From: Nocardioides ferulae
GTDB lineage: Bacteria; Actinomycetota; Actinomycetes; Propionibacteriales; Nocardioidaceae
Direction of reading: 5' to 3'
NCBI RefSeq assembly: GCF_003660455.1
Contig: NZ_QZVR01000008.1
Coordinates: 181,748-245,747, forward strand
DNA length: 64,000 nt
Part shown: positions 8,120 through 16,708 of the stretch, in pieces
Layout: every line of letters starts with the position of its first letter
How positions within the stretch are numbered: the first letter of the stretch is position 1
Made by a program: the position numbers and the translations under genes
The notes under the pieces: generated by a model
The model's database searches: none
What the model saw: the letters and a program-made list of their open reading frames with translations, nothing else
What the model was told of the DNA's origin: nothing

Positions 8120-8685
8120 ACGTGCTCAGTGACATCGCCTTCTGGGGGATCGGGCTCGTCGCGGTGCTCGGCGGCGCCGCGGTCTTCTACGTCGACTCGA
8201 TGGCTCGAGCGACGTACGCCCTCGCCCTGTCCTTCGTCGCGGTTGGCCTGCAGGTGCTCTTCCTGCAGCAGAACTACGTCGGCGTGGTGACGATCCTGAT
8301 GATGGTCATGGAGATGGCGATCATGGCCGTCTACATGGTCATGTTCATGGGGATGAACCCCGCGCTGATGCCGATGAGCATGGTGCACAGCAACAAGACC
8401 GCTATCGCCGTCGCCGTGACCACGTTCCTGGCGCTCGCGACGGGCATCCTGATGGTCGACTGGCCCACCCGCCGGGGCAGTCCACCGCCAGACGTCACCA
8501 TGGCGCTGGGGGAATCGTTGATGGGCCCGAAGATGCTGGTGATGGCCGTGATCAGCCCGGTCATGGTGGCCACCATCGTGGCCGGCGTCGTGCTCGCGGC
8601 GCACCGCACCCGCTACGACCGATTCGGCGATGACCTGAAGCAGCGCCCCGCGGACGACCCCCAGCCCGGAGGTGTCGGCAGATGA
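8116..8685 (+). CDS. nuoJ: NuoJ-like membrane subunit
   Basis: A 189-residue hydrophobic protein with five predicted helices, in the NuoJ position. The TM3 region (YVGVVTILMMVMEMAIMAVYM) corresponds to the pi-bulge helix of NuoJ but is unusually Met-rich and carries a Glu. GTG 8116 overlaps the nuoH stop; a second GTG two codons later is possible. The start context (gtgaacgtgctcag) is the same as that of nuoM at 10915. Confidence 0.85.
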   Translation: MNVLSDIAFWGIGLVAVLGGAAVFYVDSMARATYALALSFVAVGLQVLFLQQNYVGVVTILMMVMEMAIMAVYMVMFMGMNPALMPMSMVHSNKTAIAVAVTTFLALATGILMVDWPTRRGSPPPDVTMALGESLMGPKMLVMAVISPVMVATIVAGVVLAAHRTRYDRFGDDLKQRPADDPQPGGVGR

Positions 8686-8984
8686 CCTTGGAGGCGACCC
8701 TGCTCATCGCCGCGGCGATCTTCAGCGTCGGGCTGTTCGGCGCGATCTCCCAGCAGGTCGTGGTGATGGTGATGATGGGCCTGGAGCTCATGATCAACGC
8801 TGTCATCCTCGCCGCTGCCGGCGTCTGGTGGTTCCTCGCTCCCGACCCGACCGGGCAGGTCCTCCTCATGGTGATCATCGCCGCGATGACCGTGGAGATG
8901 GCGATGGGCTTCGCGGTCGCCACGCTTCTGCATCGTGAGCGTGGTGCCGACATGACCGACATGGCCACGGACCTGTCGGGGTGA
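8682..8984 (+). CDS. nuoK: NuoK-like membrane subunit
   Basis: A 100-residue protein, the standard NuoK length, with three transmembrane helices. Both membrane Glu residues of the family are present: one in GLELMINAV (TM2) and one in AAMTVEMAMGFAVA (TM3). These belong to the proton path, so this subunit looks functional for ion translocation. ATG overlaps the nuoJ stop (ATGA), and its end overlaps nuoL. Confidence 0.92.
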   Translation: MTLEATLLIAAAIFSVGLFGAISQQVVVMVMMGLELMINAVILAAAGVWWFLAPDPTGQVLLMVIIAAMTVEMAMGFAVATLLHRERGADMTDMATDLSG

Positions 8985-10918
8985 CCATGTCCATGTCCGA
9001 GACCGCACTCTGGTTGCTCGTGCTCCTGCCCGCCGTGGTGGGCGGAGGGCTCGCCCTCTCCCGCCTCGAGCGGGCGGCGGCCGCCGTGTCGCTGGCCACG
9101 GCCTTCACCACAGCCGCACTGTCGGTGGTGGTCGCCCTCGAACGGCCGAGGGTGTCGGTCCCGTTCATGGCCGGCAGCGATCTCGCCCTCGGGGTGGATG
9201 CGCTGTCGGCCTTGGTCGCACCGACCGTGGCGGTCGTGAGCCTGCTCGTGCTCGTGTTCTCGGCCGGCGAGATCCGGGAGTCACAGGCCCGGTTCCACGG
9301 GCTCATGCTGCTCTTCGCCTCCGCCGCGCTCCTGACGGCGACTGCCGAGACGCTGCCCGCGCTGCTGTTCGCCTGGGAGGTGATGGGCGCGACGTCCTTC
9401 GCGCTGATCGGGTTCTGGTGGCGCGACGACCACCGGGTGTCCGCCGGCACCACGGCGTTCGTGACCACGCGCACGGCGGACGTTGGGCTGTACGTCGCGG
9501 CCGGAGCAGCGCTCGCCGGTGGAGCCGGCCTGTCACTGGGCGACCTGCCCGCAGCCAGCGAGGGGTGGCGCCACGTCGTCGCGGCGGGTGTCCTGGTCGC
9601 AGCACTCGGCAAGGCGGCCCAGCTGCCGTTCTCGTTCTGGCTGTCGCGCGCGATGGAGGGTCCGAGCCCGGTCAGTGCATTGTTGCACTCCGCGGCCATG
9701 GTCGCCATGGGTGGCTACCTGCTGCTGCGCACCGAGCCGCTGTTGGCCTCAACCGGCTGGACCGCGCCGGCTGCTGCCTGGGTCGGCGCACTCACCGCGC
9801 TGCTGCTCGGCGCCGTCGCCGTGGCGCAGCAGGACCTCAAACAACTGCTCGCCGCCTCCACGTCCGCCCAGCTCGGATTCGTGGTGATGGGCGCCGGGCT
9901 GGCCTCGGTGAGCGGGGGAGCGGCACACCTCGTGGCACACGCCTCGACCAAGGCGCTGCTCTTCCTCGCCGCCGGGGCCTGGCTCACCGCGCTCGGCACC
10001 AAGCAGCTCGTTGGCCTGCGTGGCGTGGCTCGGCGGTGGCGGCTGGTCGGCTGGGCCGCCACCGCCGGTGCGCTGTCCCTCGCGGGCGTCGCCCCGCTGG
10101 CGCTGTGGGCGACCAAGGACGCGATCCTCGCCGCGGCGCTGGCGGAGTCACCGTGGATCTACGCCGCCGGCCTCGCCGCGGCCGCGCTCTCGGCGGCGTA
10201 CGCCGGCAAGATCTTGGTGATCCTGTGGCGACAGCTGTCCGAACAAAACCACGCCGAGGTCGAGGCGCATCTCGACGAGGAGGAGCCGGGCACCCGCCAC
10301 GTCGGCATGCTGGAGCAGATGCCGCTGATCGCACTCGCGCTCGGCGCAGTGGTCCTCGGAGTGCTCGCGCTGCCGCCGTTCGGCGACACGATCGCCCGCG
10401 CTCTCGGCGAGGAGCCGCTCCACCCGACATGGGCGGAGATGGCCGCGTCGGTCGTGATCGCACTGGGGGTGCTGGCGCTCGTGTGGTGGCGTCCGGTGCC
10501 GGAACCGGGATGGGCCCTGGCCTGGCTGGGTCTCGGGGGCGCCACACAGGCCCTCGTCGTACGCCCGACCCTCGCGCTGGCAGAGGCGCTGGCGCGCTTC
10601 GACGACCGCGTCCTGGACCGGGGCGTGGCCGGGTCCGCCGCGGCCGCGCTCGGTCTGGCGCGGCGGGCAGCGACCTTCGACGACCGGGTGCTGGACGGTG
10701 CGGTCGAGACAACGTCCCGGGCGTCGCTGTGGACCGCGGCTCGCGCGGCACGGGACGACGACCGGTGGTTCGATGGGGCGGTCGAGGGGCTCGCTGCGCA
10801 GCTGCGCCGCCTCGGCCGCCTCGCACGTCGTCCGCAGACCGGCCAGCTGCACCAGTACTACATCCAGGCCGTCGCGGTGCTCGCGATCGGCGTCCTGCTC
10901 CTTGTCACGGTGAGGTGA
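8981..10918 (+). CDS. nuoL: NuoL-like antiporter-type subunit
   Basis: A 645-residue member of the NuoL/Mrp antiporter family. Pump residues are visible: Glu in FAWEVMGATSFALIGFWW (TM5), the broken-helix HSAAMVAMGGYLLLR, QQDLKQLLAASTSAQLGF, and His/Lys in HLVAHASTKALLFLAAG. The C-terminus has three related D-D-R-x-x-D-x-x-V units (about 540-605) before a final helix, as in NuoL lateral-helix extensions. Start may be GTG 8981 (overlapping nuoK) or ATG 8987/8993. It should conduct protons or Na+; the driving reaction is not evident. Confidence 0.92.
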   Translation: MTMSMSETALWLLVLLPAVVGGGLALSRLERAAAAVSLATAFTTAALSVVVALERPRVSVPFMAGSDLALGVDALSALVAPTVAVVSLLVLVFSAGEIRESQARFHGLMLLFASAALLTATAETLPALLFAWEVMGATSFALIGFWWRDDHRVSAGTTAFVTTRTADVGLYVAAGAALAGGAGLSLGDLPAASEGWRHVVAAGVLVAALGKAAQLPFSFWLSRAMEGPSPVSALLHSAAMVAMGGYLLLRTEPLLASTGWTAPAAAWVGALTALLLGAVAVAQQDLKQLLAASTSAQLGFVVMGAGLASVSGGAAHLVAHASTKALLFLAAGAWLTALGTKQLVGLRGVARRWRLVGWAATAGALSLAGVAPLALWATKDAILAAALAESPWIYAAGLAAAALSAAYAGKILVILWRQLSEQNHAEVEAHLDEEEPGTRHVGMLEQMPLIALALGAVVLGVLALPPFGDTIARALGEEPLHPTWAEMAASVVIALGVLALVWWRPVPEPGWALAWLGLGGATQALVVRPTLALAEALARFDDRVLDRGVAGSAAAALGLARRAATFDDRVLDGAVETTSRASLWTAARAARDDDRWFDGAVEGLAAQLRRLGRLARRPQTGQLHQYYIQAVAVLAIGVLLLVTVR

Positions 10919-12411
10919 ACGTGCTCAGTCTGATCGTCTTCCTGCCCCTGGCTGCCGCTCTGGCCCTGCTCGCGCTTCCGCGGCTCGGCGACACGGCCGC
11001 ACGGTGGGCATGGGTCGCGGTCGCAGCCGCCGACCTCGCCCTCGTCGTCGCGGCGTGGCTGCGCTACGAGACGCCCACGGCCGGACGACTCGCCTTTGAG
11101 GAGCAGGCCGAGTGGATCCCCGGCGTGAACAGCAGCTACCACCTCGGCGTCGACGGGTTGTCCCTGCCGCTGATCGCGATGACCGCGGTGATCTTCCTCG
11201 CCTGCGCGATCTTTGCGCTGCGCGAGACCGACCGGCCGCGTCTCCAGGCTGCGCTGTTCCTCTTCCTGCAGAGCGTCAGCATGGGCTTGTTCGTCGCCGC
11301 CGACCTGATCCTCTTCTTCGTCTTCTTCGACCTCTCGATCGTCGGCATGTACTTCGTGATCGCCGGCTGGGGGCATGGCAACGCCGCCCGGTCGGCGATG
11401 AAGTTCTTCCTCTACACGTTTCTGGGCTCCCTGGCTCTGCTCGTCGGTTTCATCGGCCTCTACATCGCCGCCGACCCGCACACCTTCGACATGGTCGAGC
11501 TGGCCGAGCAGACCCCGTTCGCCGGGTCGTCGCTGGCCGGTGGGCTGGTGCTGGCCGCGATCCTGATCGGACTGGCGGTGAAGACCCCGACCGTGCCGTT
11601 CCACACCTGGCTGCCGCCGGCCCACACGGACGCGCCGGCGATCGGCTCGGCGGTCCTGGCGGGCGTGCTGCTGAAGATGGGCACCTACGGGTTCGTGCGG
11701 ATCGCGATGCCGATGCTGCCCGAGGCGTGGCGGGACTGGGCGTGGGTGATCATCGTCGTCGGCATCGTCTCCGTCGTGTACGGCGCCCTGGTGGCCCTGG
11801 CCCAGACGAACTTCAAGCGGATGGTCGCCTACACGTCGGTGAACCACATGGGCTACATCGTCCTCGCCGTCGGCGCCGCAGGGCTCGTCGCCGACGACAC
11901 CGCGCAGGCCCGGTCCGTCGCGGTCACCGGTGCCGTCACGCAGATGGTCAGCCACGGCCTGATCACCGGTGCGCTGTTCCTCCTCGCCGGGGTCCTCCAG
12001 GACCGGGCAGCGACCTATGACATGGACTCCTACGGCGGCCTGGCCGGACCGGCGCCGCGGTTCGCCGCGTTCTTCGCCGTCGGTGCCTTCGCCTCTCTGG
12101 GCCTTCCCGGGCTGTCCGGCTTCATCGCGGAGTTCCAGATCTTCACCGGCAGCATCGCCGCCGCCCCCGTCACGGCCGTCGCGCTCGTGGGTATCCTCCT
12201 CACCGCGGCGCTGTTCCTCCGCGCGCTGCAGCGGATCTTCACCGGCGAGACCCGCGGCCGCTCGGTCGGATTCACCGACCTTCGCGCCGCCGAGGTCTGG
12301 TCGGTCGGCCCGCTGCTGGTGCTCTCCCTGCTCATCGGAGTGTTCCCCCGACCACTGCTCGCCGTGATCGAGCCCGCGGCCGAGGTCGCCGTCGAGCTCG
12401 TCGGAAGGTAG
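10915..12411 (+). CDS. nuoM: NuoM-like antiporter-type subunit
   Basis: A 498-residue, about 14-helix protein. Family marks: GVDGLSLPLIAMTAV, VPFHTWLPPAHTDAPAIGS with the following LLKMGTYG Lys, and QTNFKRMVAYTSVNHMGY. In TM5 the usual Glu (FWE..) is Asp here (FFDLSIVGMYFVIAGWGHG). Length and topology are normal. GTG 10915 overlaps the nuoL stop; GTG 10921 is the alternative. It probably conducts one proton path in the membrane arm. Confidence 0.92.
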   Translation: MNVLSLIVFLPLAAALALLALPRLGDTAARWAWVAVAAADLALVVAAWLRYETPTAGRLAFEEQAEWIPGVNSSYHLGVDGLSLPLIAMTAVIFLACAIFALRETDRPRLQAALFLFLQSVSMGLFVAADLILFFVFFDLSIVGMYFVIAGWGHGNAARSAMKFFLYTFLGSLALLVGFIGLYIAADPHTFDMVELAEQTPFAGSSLAGGLVLAAILIGLAVKTPTVPFHTWLPPAHTDAPAIGSAVLAGVLLKMGTYGFVRIAMPMLPEAWRDWAWVIIVVGIVSVVYGALVALAQTNFKRMVAYTSVNHMGYIVLAVGAAGLVADDTAQARSVAVTGAVTQMVSHGLITGALFLLAGVLQDRAATYDMDSYGGLAGPAPRFAAFFAVGAFASLGLPGLSGFIAEFQIFTGSIAAAPVTAVALVGILLTAALFLRALQRIFTGETRGRSVGFTDLRAAEVWSVGPLLVLSLLIGVFPRPLLAVIEPAAEVAVELVGR

Positions 12412-12415
12412 GCCC

Positions 12416-13834
12416 GTGGGCTCCGAGATGGCCATGCGGCCACTCCTGCTGCTGCCGGAGATCGTGCTGTTCCTCGGCGGGCTCACGGTCCTGGTCAGCG
12501 GGTCCTTCCTCCCGCGGACCCGCCAGTGGGTCACCCGCGTCATCGCCGCGGTCGCGCTGGTCGCCGCCGCCATCCTGGCCGCGGTCGACCTCCCCGGCTC
12601 GGCCCAGCCGGCGATGGAGGGCACCTTCACCGTCGACACCGCCACCGGAGTGGCGCGGATCGTCGCCGCCCTCGGCACGTTGATCGTCCTCGCGCTGGCC
12701 TCGGACGAGATCGCCGGCTCGCCGCGGGAGAGCGAGACCTACGCACTCTTCTTGTTCTCGACGACCGGCACGCTCGTCCTCGCCGGCGCCGACGACCTGC
12801 TCGTCGTAGTGGTCGGGTTCCTGCTCGCGAGCATCCCGCTCTACGGCTTGATCGGCATCGCGCGCACGCCCCGCGGAGCCGAGGCCGCGATGAAGACCTA
12901 CCTGTTGGGTGCTCTGTTCGGCATCCTCCTGCTGCTCGGGGTCACGCTGCTCTACGGAGTCTCCGCGACCACGTCGTACGCAGACCTCACCGACCGACTT
13001 GCTGAGGCGCCGCAGGGCGTGGTCGCGGCGGGCGTCGTGGCGGTGCTGGGTGGACTGATGTTCAAGGCCGGCGGCGTCCCGGGGCACTTCTGGGTCCCCG
13101 ATGCCGCCGAGGGTGCGGGCGGGGCGGTGGCGGCCTTCCTCACCACCGTGCCCAAGATCGGCGCGATGATCGCGGCCTACCGGCTCATCGCCATGCTCCC
13201 CGACACCCTCGCCTGGCCGCTGCTGGTCGCCGTCCTCGCGGTCGCCAGCATGACGCTCGGCAACCTCGCCGCCTACTGGCAGACCGATCCCCGGCGCCTG
13301 CTCGGCTGGTCCACGGTCAGCCAGGTCGGCTACCTGCTCGTGCCGGTCGCGGTCGCCGGGCGCAGCGACCTCGCCCTGCCCGCCCTGCTGCTCTACCTCG
13401 CCGGCTACACCGTCACTAACCTCGCGGCATTCGCGGTGACGACTGCCCTTCCTGACCGGCGCGACCTGGACTCCTACCGCGGCATGGGCCGAGCCCGGCC
13501 GTGGCTTGGCGCATCCCTCGTGGTGGCGCTGCTCGGCCTCGTCGGCACCCCGCCGACCGTCGTCTTCGCCGGGAAGCTCACCACCACCGCCGCCGCTTGG
13601 GACGGCGGGCTTGCCTGGCTGGCGGTGCTGGTGTTCGTCAACACCGTGGTCAGTCTCTTCTACTACCTTCGGTGGATTGCACCCGTCTACGGCCGAGGGG
13701 AACCCCCCGCGCGAACCCTGCCAGGAGCGTTCATCCCTGCGGCCTGGTCGGCGACGACGGCGGTGGTGACCGCGGGTCTCAGTCTCGCGCTCGGCATCGG
13801 AGCCGGCGTGCTCTGGAGGGTCTTCTCGGTCTGA
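12416..13834 (+). CDS. nuoN: NuoN-like antiporter-type subunit
   Basis: A 472-residue polytopic protein, last gene of the nuo-like set. FKAGGVPGHFWVPDAAEGA and TVPKIGAMIAAYRL match NuoN. By eye the TM5 Glu of the family (GLELMSLPLY) is Leu here (GFLLASIPLY), and the QxxLKRLLAYSS Lys is Arg (DPRRLLGWSTVSQVGY). Its proton path may therefore be altered, to be confirmed by alignment. GTG start 4 bp after nuoM. Downstream DNA is remnant-rich, so the operon ends here. Confidence 0.9.
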   Translation: MGSEMAMRPLLLLPEIVLFLGGLTVLVSGSFLPRTRQWVTRVIAAVALVAAAILAAVDLPGSAQPAMEGTFTVDTATGVARIVAALGTLIVLALASDEIAGSPRESETYALFLFSTTGTLVLAGADDLLVVVVGFLLASIPLYGLIGIARTPRGAEAAMKTYLLGALFGILLLLGVTLLYGVSATTSYADLTDRLAEAPQGVVAAGVVAVLGGLMFKAGGVPGHFWVPDAAEGAGGAVAAFLTTVPKIGAMIAAYRLIAMLPDTLAWPLLVAVLAVASMTLGNLAAYWQTDPRRLLGWSTVSQVGYLLVPVAVAGRSDLALPALLLYLAGYTVTNLAAFAVTTALPDRRDLDSYRGMGRARPWLGASLVVALLGLVGTPPTVVFAGKLTTTAAAWDGGLAWLAVLVFVNTVVSLFYYLRWIAPVYGRGEPPARTLPGAFIPAAWSATTAVVTAGLSLALGIGAGVLWRVFSV

Positions 13835-13925
13835 CCTGCATCTGGCACGTGGGCGCCTCGGCGGCCGACGCGCAGTGGTGGGAGGGTCAATCCCAGGCGC
13901 CGGCTGTCGAGTCCCCGCGGAGCCC

Positions 13926-14129
13926 GCGCGGGAACGCCAGGTGCGGGATGATCCTTTCCCACGCGGCTTGCCGGGTCCCGACCGCGTGGGGGTACTTCGT
14001 GTCCCAGACCGAGTCACGGAAGGTGTCGGACTCGGGTTGCGCGGCGGCCCCGTCCGGGGCGGGGTAGATAGGTTTGAGCGCTTTCGCGAAGCCCGTGCGG
14101 TCCTTGTGGTAGACGCCCGATGCGAACGT
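13926..14129 (-). pseudogene. IS256-family transposase remnant
   Basis: About 68 residues (YHKDRTGFAKALKPIYPAPD through AAWERIIPHLAFP) match the central part of IS256/Mutator transposases, where ...KDRK.VA.ALKPIYTAPT... and W...IPFLAFP are typical. Homology stops where the family continues with IRKVIYTTNAIES. No N-terminus, no catalytic triad and no terminal repeats remain. It reads in the same frame as the response-regulator remnant upstream, so the two now form one chimeric open frame (13887-14459). Confidence 0.7.
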
Positions 14130-14141
14130 CGAGCAGGCCCC

Positions 14142-14285
14142 ATCGCCCAGCCACGCGGGTCCCCAGACGTGGTTGATGAGCTGGCGCCGGGTGAGAACGA
14201 TCCTCGGCGGCTCAGACAGTGCGGCCAACACGTCGGACTCGGTACGCGTCGACGCCACGGGTTCACCAGCGAGCCAGACATCACG
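14142..14285 (-). pseudogene. OmpR-type response regulator remnant
   Basis: About 48 residues (RTESDVLAALSEPPRIVLTR and QLINHVWGPAWLGD) match the winged-helix DNA-binding domain of OmpR/PhoB regulators (LT..E..LL..L...P..vl.R..L...VWG). The receiver domain is missing and the reading frame runs straight into IS256 sequence. It is a fossil of a two-component system lost from this locus. Confidence 0.65.
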
Positions 14286-14434
14286 GCCGGGCCCGGTCGA
14301 TGCTGAGCGCACCGAAGGACTCGGGCGGCCTGGATGCGTTTCCGTCGTGTGAAAGCGGGCGTGAACCCCCGGAATGGGTAGGCAGCGAGTCCTGCGGGCT
14401 TCTTCAAGGAACCCTCGCACAACCGCGACCAGGC

Positions 14435-14459
14435 CTCCACGAAACCCGGGGCGATTCAC
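14435..14459 (+). repeat. Solo terminal repeat of the IS3 element at 48-52 kb
   Basis: Twenty-five bases (CCTCCACGAAACCCG, then GGGCGATTCA) are identical to the inner 25 bases of the right end of the IS3-family element at 52454-52481. No IS3 open frame is attached. It probably marks a former insertion or a deletion bounded by this element. Confidence 0.85.
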
Positions 14460-14594
14460 GCAGACGGGAGTCGCACTGATACCGCGTCGCTAGACATTTC
14501 CGTCGGATTTGACATCGATTCCGTCGCCGTCTTCGCGTCTGGGTAGTGGCGCGCCTGCCACGTCTCTGCGTCCGAAGTTGCACCGCGCCGGCGC

Positions 14595-14625
14595 TTGACA
14601 TGCTTGGACCAGGCGACGCTAATAT
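14595..14625 (+). promoter_or_regulatory. Promoter of the ArsR/CDF operon
   Basis: TTGACA (14595-14600) and TAATAT (14620-14625) are separated by 19 bp. The ATG of the regulator is only 7 nt downstream of the -10 box, so the transcript is probably leaderless. Autoregulation by the ArsR protein bound here is inferred. Confidence 0.65.
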
Positions 14626-14631
14626 CGCTGC

Positions 14632-15015
14632 ATGACGATGAATCTGCGGGCGGCCAATGCACAGCTCTTGGCTGGCGTCGAAGAGACCTCCGCTGCCCGG
14701 GCCGCAGCGTGCCTGTTCCGGGGGATGAGTGACCCCTCGCGGGTAGCGATCCTGCGACACTTGCTGCTCGGCGAGCACAACGTAGCCGAACTAACCTCCC
14801 ACCTCGGGTTGGCGCAGTCCACGGTCTCCAAACACCTGGCGTGCCTGCGCGACTGCGGGCTGGTGGAGTCCCGGCCGGCCGGTCGTGCGTCGATGTTCTC
14901 GCTGACCCACCCCGGCGCGGTGCTGAAGGTGTTCGCCGCCGCCGAGGAGCTCCTCGCGGCCACAGGCGACGCGGTCGTGTTGTGCCCCACCTACGGCGAA
15001 GGGATCGCGCAGTGA
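14632..15015 (+). CDS. ArsR/SmtB metal-sensing repressor, CmtR-like
   Basis: A 127-residue winged-helix repressor. The recognition-helix region HLGLAQSTVSKHLACLRDCG carries two Cys spaced by three residues, and a third Cys lies near the C-terminus (VLCPTYGEG). This Cys arrangement is that of CmtR (Cd/Pb sensor, Cys57/61/102 in M. tuberculosis), so Cd(II) or Pb(II) sensing is likely; Zn is possible. No ribosome site is seen and the promoter -10 ends 7 nt before the ATG, so leaderless translation is likely. Its stop overlaps the start of the cation transporter (GTGA). A second sensor with the same plan lies at 37089. Confidence 0.88.
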   Translation: MTMNLRAANAQLLAGVEETSAARAAACLFRGMSDPSRVAILRHLLLGEHNVAELTSHLGLAQSTVSKHLACLRDCGLVESRPAGRASMFSLTHPGAVLKVFAAAEELLAATGDAVVLCPTYGEGIAQ

Positions 15016-15734
15016 GCAGCCACGTCCACGCCGCGACGTACGTCGAGGACCCCGCCCGGCGGCGCCAGCTCGGCCGCCGCGCTCAGCTGCTCGCGGCCGC
15101 CTCAGTCTCCTACAACCTGATCGAGGCCGTCATCGCGATCACCGCCGGCCTGGTAGCCGGGTCGATCGCGCTGGTCGGATTCGGGCTGGACTCCATCGTC
15201 GAGGTCAGTAGCGGACTGATCATTCTGTGGCAGTTCCGGCACCCGCTCCCGCAGTCCCGCGAGCGTCGCGCGCTGCGGCTGATGGCGTTGTCGTTCTTCG
15301 CGCTCGCCGCCTACGTGACCGTCGAGTCGGTGCGCGCCCTGGTGAGCGGGCACGAACCGGACGCCTCCCCGGTAGGCATAGGGCTGGCCGCGACCTCGCT
15401 GGTGATCATGCCGTTCCTTTCCTGGGCGCAGCGGCGCACCGGAAAGAGCCTGGGCTCGAGCGCAGTGGTCGCCGACTCCACCCAGACCCTGCTGTGCACC
15501 TACCTGTCCGCCGTGCTCCTGGCCGGCCTGGTCCTCAACGCCACCCTCGGATGGTCGTGGGCCGACCCGATCGCCGGGCTGGTGATCGCCGCCGTCGCCG
15601 TCCGCGAGGGTCTCGAGGCCTGGCGGGGTGAAGGCTGTGCCTGCGGTCCAACCCCGCTCCGCGATGCCACGTCACAGGAGACCGTCGGCGAGGGTTGTGC
15701 TGATGGCTGCTGCGCGCACGACGAGGGCCGGTGA
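15012..15734 (+). CDS. CDF-like cation efflux transporter with Cys-rich tail
   Basis: A 240-residue membrane protein with six predicted helices. GFGLDSIVEVSSGLIILW and VVADSTQTLLCTYLSAVLL hold the Asp residues of the two metal-site helices of cation diffusion facilitators, although the first position of the usual HxxxD/DxxxD is changed. The large cytoplasmic domain of classical CDFs is missing; the protein ends in a short Cys/His cluster (GCACGP and GCADGCCAHD) that could bind the same metal. It is translationally coupled to the ArsR sensor, so efflux of Cd, Zn or Pb is the likely role. Confidence 0.85.
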   Translation: MSSHVHAATYVEDPARRRQLGRRAQLLAAASVSYNLIEAVIAITAGLVAGSIALVGFGLDSIVEVSSGLIILWQFRHPLPQSRERRALRLMALSFFALAAYVTVESVRALVSGHEPDASPVGIGLAATSLVIMPFLSWAQRRTGKSLGSSAVVADSTQTLLCTYLSAVLLAGLVLNATLGWSWADPIAGLVIAAVAVREGLEAWRGEGCACGPTPLRDATSQETVGEGCADGCCAHDEGR

Positions 15735-16363
15735 GCGTCATGGAGTGGCTTGCCCTGACCCTGTTCGCTCTCTACGGCCTGGTCGGGTTCGGGATCCGCA
15801 CCCTGGTACAGATCCGACGCACCGGTGACAGCGGGTTCCGCGGCCTCAGCGGATCGCCGGGCACGGCCGAGTGGTGGGCCGGTGTGTTGTTCGCCGCTGC
15901 ACTGGTCACCGGCGTACTCGGTCCCGTCGCGGGTCTCCTCGGCCTCCCCGAGCTCCCGGGGCTCGACCAAGCCTGGCTCGCGGCAACCGGGGTTGTACTC
16001 GCTGCGCTGGGCATCGCCGGCACCTTGCTCACCCAGCTCGCGATGAGGGAGAGCTGGCGGATCGGCGTCGACGAGTCCGAACAGACAGACCTGGTCACCA
16101 AGGGTCCGTTCGGGCTGGTCCGCAATCCGATCTTCACCGCCATGCTCGTCACTGGCGCCGGGATCGCCGTCGTCGTCCCCAACTTCATCGCTGTCGCCGG
16201 CTGGATGCTGCTCCTTATCGCCACCGAGCTCCAGGTCCGTGTCGTCGAAGAGCCCTACCTGCGACGCCACCACGGCAACCGCTACCGCCAATACCTGGCC
16301 AACGTCGGCCGATTCATCCCGGCCATCGGCCTACAGGCCGACAGGGGCCGGGCTGACGTCTAG
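15731..16363 (+). CDS. Isoprenylcysteine carboxyl methyltransferase family membrane protein
   Basis: A 210-residue membrane protein of the ICMT/phospholipid N-methyltransferase superfamily. The C-terminal half carries the SAM-binding signature: LVTKGPFGLVRNPIFTAML and a downstream E..L...HG..YR.Y segment. Bacterial members often accompany heavy-metal efflux genes, but their substrate is unknown. GTG 15731 overlaps the transporter stop (GTGA); ATG 15740 is the alternative. Third gene of the ArsR operon. Confidence 0.85.
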   Translation: MSVMEWLALTLFALYGLVGFGIRTLVQIRRTGDSGFRGLSGSPGTAEWWAGVLFAAALVTGVLGPVAGLLGLPELPGLDQAWLAATGVVLAALGIAGTLLTQLAMRESWRIGVDESEQTDLVTKGPFGLVRNPIFTAMLVTGAGIAVVVPNFIAVAGWMLLLIATELQVRVVEEPYLRRHHGNRYRQYLANVGRFIPAIGLQADRGRADV

Positions 16364-16708
16364 AGTTCCGCCAAGCCGCGAACCCGCCGCCTGGGCAACG
16401 ATCCCCGCTCGTCCTCCCGATAGCTTCGCGGCATTTTCGACAGTCATCTCCATGGGCCGCGCGGTGGCCGTCGGGCTCCTGGGGTTCTGGATCGTGACGA
16501 TCGTGCCGTTGAACTTCCGTGAGCAGTCCGCGGGGAACCCCGACTGCCTCGTTGCCCCCGCTGCTGGGCTGGGCTGCGGCACCTGGTCTAGATCGGTTTT
16601 GGCTCACGGGACCGAAATGGCCTCTGCATTTACCCGCTCTCTTGACGGCCCGCTACTCCCAGCGTTAGGGCACTGGCGGCCAAGAAGCGGTGGGCCGGGG
16701 GCCGATCC
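16364..16708. other. No gene recognised
   Basis: Intergenic stretch between convergent genes. A plus-strand frame near 16452 begins MGRAVAVGLLGFWIVTIVPL and could be a fragment of a membrane protein, but it has no ribosome site and runs into non-coding-looking sequence. No terminator hairpin was found. Confidence 0.35.

Noticed and set aside
9418..12411. One 997-codon plus-strand frame as a single giant gene
   Set aside because: The first ~500 codons are a shadow of nuoL; real homology starts at GTG 10915 with NuoM.
10858..12678. Long minus-strand open frame (606 codons) opposite nuoM
   Set aside because: It is Arg/Gly/His/Asp-rich antisense of a clear NuoM gene, as expected from high-GC codon bias.
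5498..13834. Complete NADH dehydrogenase (complex I) operon
   Set aside because: nuoE, F, G, I and cluster ligands are missing; calling it NADH dehydrogenase would overstate its function.
13887..14459. A 190-codon functional gene
   Set aside because: It is a fusion of a response-regulator fragment and an IS256 fragment with a random N-terminus.
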